Assembly: GCF_918698095.1 (NCBI RefSeq)
Contig: NZ_CAKKLY010000022.1
Coordinates: 1 to 64,000, forward strand
DNA from: Arthrobacter sp. Bi83
GTDB lineage: Bacteria > Actinomycetota > Actinomycetes > Actinomycetales > Micrococcaceae
Direction of reading: 5' to 3'
DNA length: 64,000 nt
The notes below the pieces were generated by a model that saw nothing but the letters and a program-made list of their open reading frames with translations, was not told where the DNA came from and did no database searches. Shown here one piece after another: positions 62,843-64,000 of this stretch. How positions within the stretch are numbered: the stretch's first letter is position 1; every line of letters starts with the position of its first letter. Position numbers and translations under genes: made by a program.

Positions 62843-64000
62843 GGAGTGCCTACCGTGCTGGCCACCACCGCAGGGCCCGACGCCGGTCCAGCCAGCCGCG
62901 GTTTGGCGGCGGGGGCCGCTGTGATTGTCTCAGCATCGCTGATTTTTTCTTCGGTGCCGTCACCGCCCCCGGACGGAATACTCAGCACGAAGCGGCTTCC
63001 CTCGCCCACGGCCGATTCCAGCCGAACCGTTCCGCCGTGCGCCTCAACAATGGCTTTGACGATCGAGAGGCCCAGCCCCGAGCCCTCGGTGCCGGCAGAA
63101 TTGTGGCCCTTCCCGAAGCGTTCAAAGATGTGCTCGTGCTCGTCCGCCGGAATGCCGGTGCCGGTGTCCGCCACCCAGATTTCGAAGTCCTTAGCCGCGC
63201 CGGCCCGCGCGCCGTAAGCCATGCCGCCGTCGTTCTCTTCCCAGGCCGCCCCTACCGAAATCCGGTCCGCCTCCGATGTGTGTTTCACTGCGTTCGCCGC
63301 GAGCTGTTCCAGCGCCTGGGTGAGCCGGCGGCGGTCCGCATGGATGAGGCCGCCGGGCTTGGCGTCCAGCTGCCAGTGCCGCGGGCCCAGAACCTTGATC
63401 CGGTTCAAGATGTCATCCAAGAAATCGTCGGCTTCGATCCAGTCCGGGGAGACAAAATCCGGACGGCCGCTGCGGGCGAGGATCAGCAGCTCGTCCACGA
63501 GCGACTGCATCCGGTCCAGCTCATCCAGGAGCAGGTCGCGGGTCTGGCCGACGTCCTCGGGATCGCCGGCGTTGAGGAGTTCCAGGTAGCCGCGGATGAT
63601 CGTCATGGGCGTCCGGAGCTCGTGGCTGGCATCGTGCACGAAGCGGCTCTGGTTCTCGAAGCCGGACTCCAGCCGCTCCAGCATATGGTTGAAGTTCTTG
63701 GCCAGCTGGGCGACGTCATCCGTGCTGGCGGGGACCTCGACCCGTTTGGTCAGGTCTTCGAACGTTGTGGCCTGCGTGGCCTCCCGCAGGCGCCGGACGG
63801 GACTGAGCAGGCGCCCGATGACCATCCACCCGACAACTCCGGCAAACAACAGCGTCGCAGCCGAGGCCAGCGCATAATTCCACATCGACACGAACACCAG
63901 GTGGCGCTGCTTGCCGATCTCGTTGGCTGCAACCAGCAGCCCTTCGTCCTGTGTGCCTTCCAAAGACACCGACGTGATTGCCAGCCGGACCGTCCTGCCG
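62839..64000 (-). CDS. Sensor histidine kinase, N-terminus outside window
   Basis: The frame is still open at the window end (GRTVRLAITSV... continues into the known part), so the extracytoplasmic sensor and first helix are missing. Visible: a membrane helix (YALASAATLLFAGVVGWMVIG), HAMP, the HisKA segment FVHDASHELRTPMTIIRGYL with the phospho-His, and the ATPase (N-box NAVKHT, G-boxes DTGTGIP and GSGLGLSI). An Ala/Pro tail follows. Cognate of the overlapping response regulator. Confidence 0.93.
   Translation of the reverse strand, partial: GRTVRLAITSVSLEGTQDEGLLVAANEIGKQRHLVFVSMWNYALASAATLLFAGVVGWMVIGRLLSPVRRLREATQATTFEDLTKRVEVPASTDDVAQLAKNFNHMLERLESGFENQSRFVHDASHELRTPMTIIRGYLELLNAGDPEDVGQTRDLLLDELDRMQSLVDELLILARSGRPDFVSPDWIEADDFLDDILNRIKVLGPRHWQLDAKPGGLIHADRRRLTQALEQLAANAVKHTSEADRISVGAAWEENDGGMAYGARAGAAKDFEIWVADTGTGIPADEHEHIFERFGKGHNSAGTEGSGLGLSIVKAIVEAHGGTVRLESAVGEGSRFVLSIPSGGGDGTEEKISDAETITAAPAAKPRLAGPASGPAVVASTVGTP

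Noticed and set aside
1..64000. tRNA genes
   Set aside because: Words resembling the T-loop (for example GGTTCGATGAGG near 17671) lie inside protein genes and lack the matching acceptor and anticodon arms.

Overview
This 64 kb window is GC-rich chromosomal DNA from an actinobacterium, most likely Arthrobacter sensu lato (Micrococcaceae). That placement is inferred from base composition, frequent GTG starts, class F sortases, an LAxTG-type anchor, SipW/TasA-type secretion loci and the overall gene mix. I see no rRNA, tRNA, CRISPR array, transposase or phage gene. It looks like an ordinary chromosomal segment rich in cell-surface and secreted proteins.

Layout. 0-6.3 kb: the 3' part of a giant repeat surface protein with an FG-GAP tail, a secreted GH25-like hydrolase, and an EAL-domain protein flanked by decayed copies of the hydrolase gene and of an Hpt-like gene. 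6.3-10 kb: SipW/TasA-type locus A (TasA-like protein, SipW-like signal peptidase, LAYTG-anchored protein, choice-of-anchor protein). 10-14.8 kb: LysR regulator divergent from a HisD-family dehydrogenase plus a polar-amino-acid-type ABC transporter. 14.8-17.2 kb: Hpt-like protein and SipW/TasA locus B. 17.5-26 kb: PAP2 phosphatase, secreted phosphoesterase, acetyltransferases, a kinase, an HtrA-type protease and a subtilase whose FG-GAP tail matches the first gene. 26-30 kb: DedA, CtaG-like and DUF1345 membrane proteins, then a response regulator/pseudo-Hpt pair bracketed by an exact 18-bp direct repeat. 30-35 kb: lipoprotein NagZ-like hydrolase, rhodanese, and a CHRD protein/lipoprotein/class F sortase set. 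35-42 kb: a 1567-residue repeat surface protein divergent from an O-antigen-ligase/TPR protein. 42.5-47.3 kb: TrkA/TrkH potassium uptake and an APC permease. 47.3-50.9 kb: a PI-PLC/GDPD-like secreted enzyme between two oppositely oriented clusters of 32-bp repeats, then a second surface protein/class F sortase pair. 51-58.6 kb: GlgX, MFS, DHFR-like protein, aminotransferase, methyltransferase and a C5-epimerase-like secreted protein. 58.8-64 kb: DoxX, a divergent PAP2 protein, a small secreted-protein operon, and an OmpR/histidine-kinase pair truncated by the window end.

The connecting theme is surface assembly: two alternate-signal-peptide export loci, two class F sortases each next to a surface protein without an LPXTG motif, two proteins sharing the same five-blade FG-GAP tail, and very large repeat proteins. 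A second theme is degenerate signalling domains: an EAL domain missing acidic active-site residues and two Hpt-like proteins lacking the phosphoacceptor histidine. Several small uncharacterised modules recur within the window (about 50 residues shared by the EAL protein and a 126-residue protein; about 60 residues shared by proteins at 42.5 and 50.7 kb).
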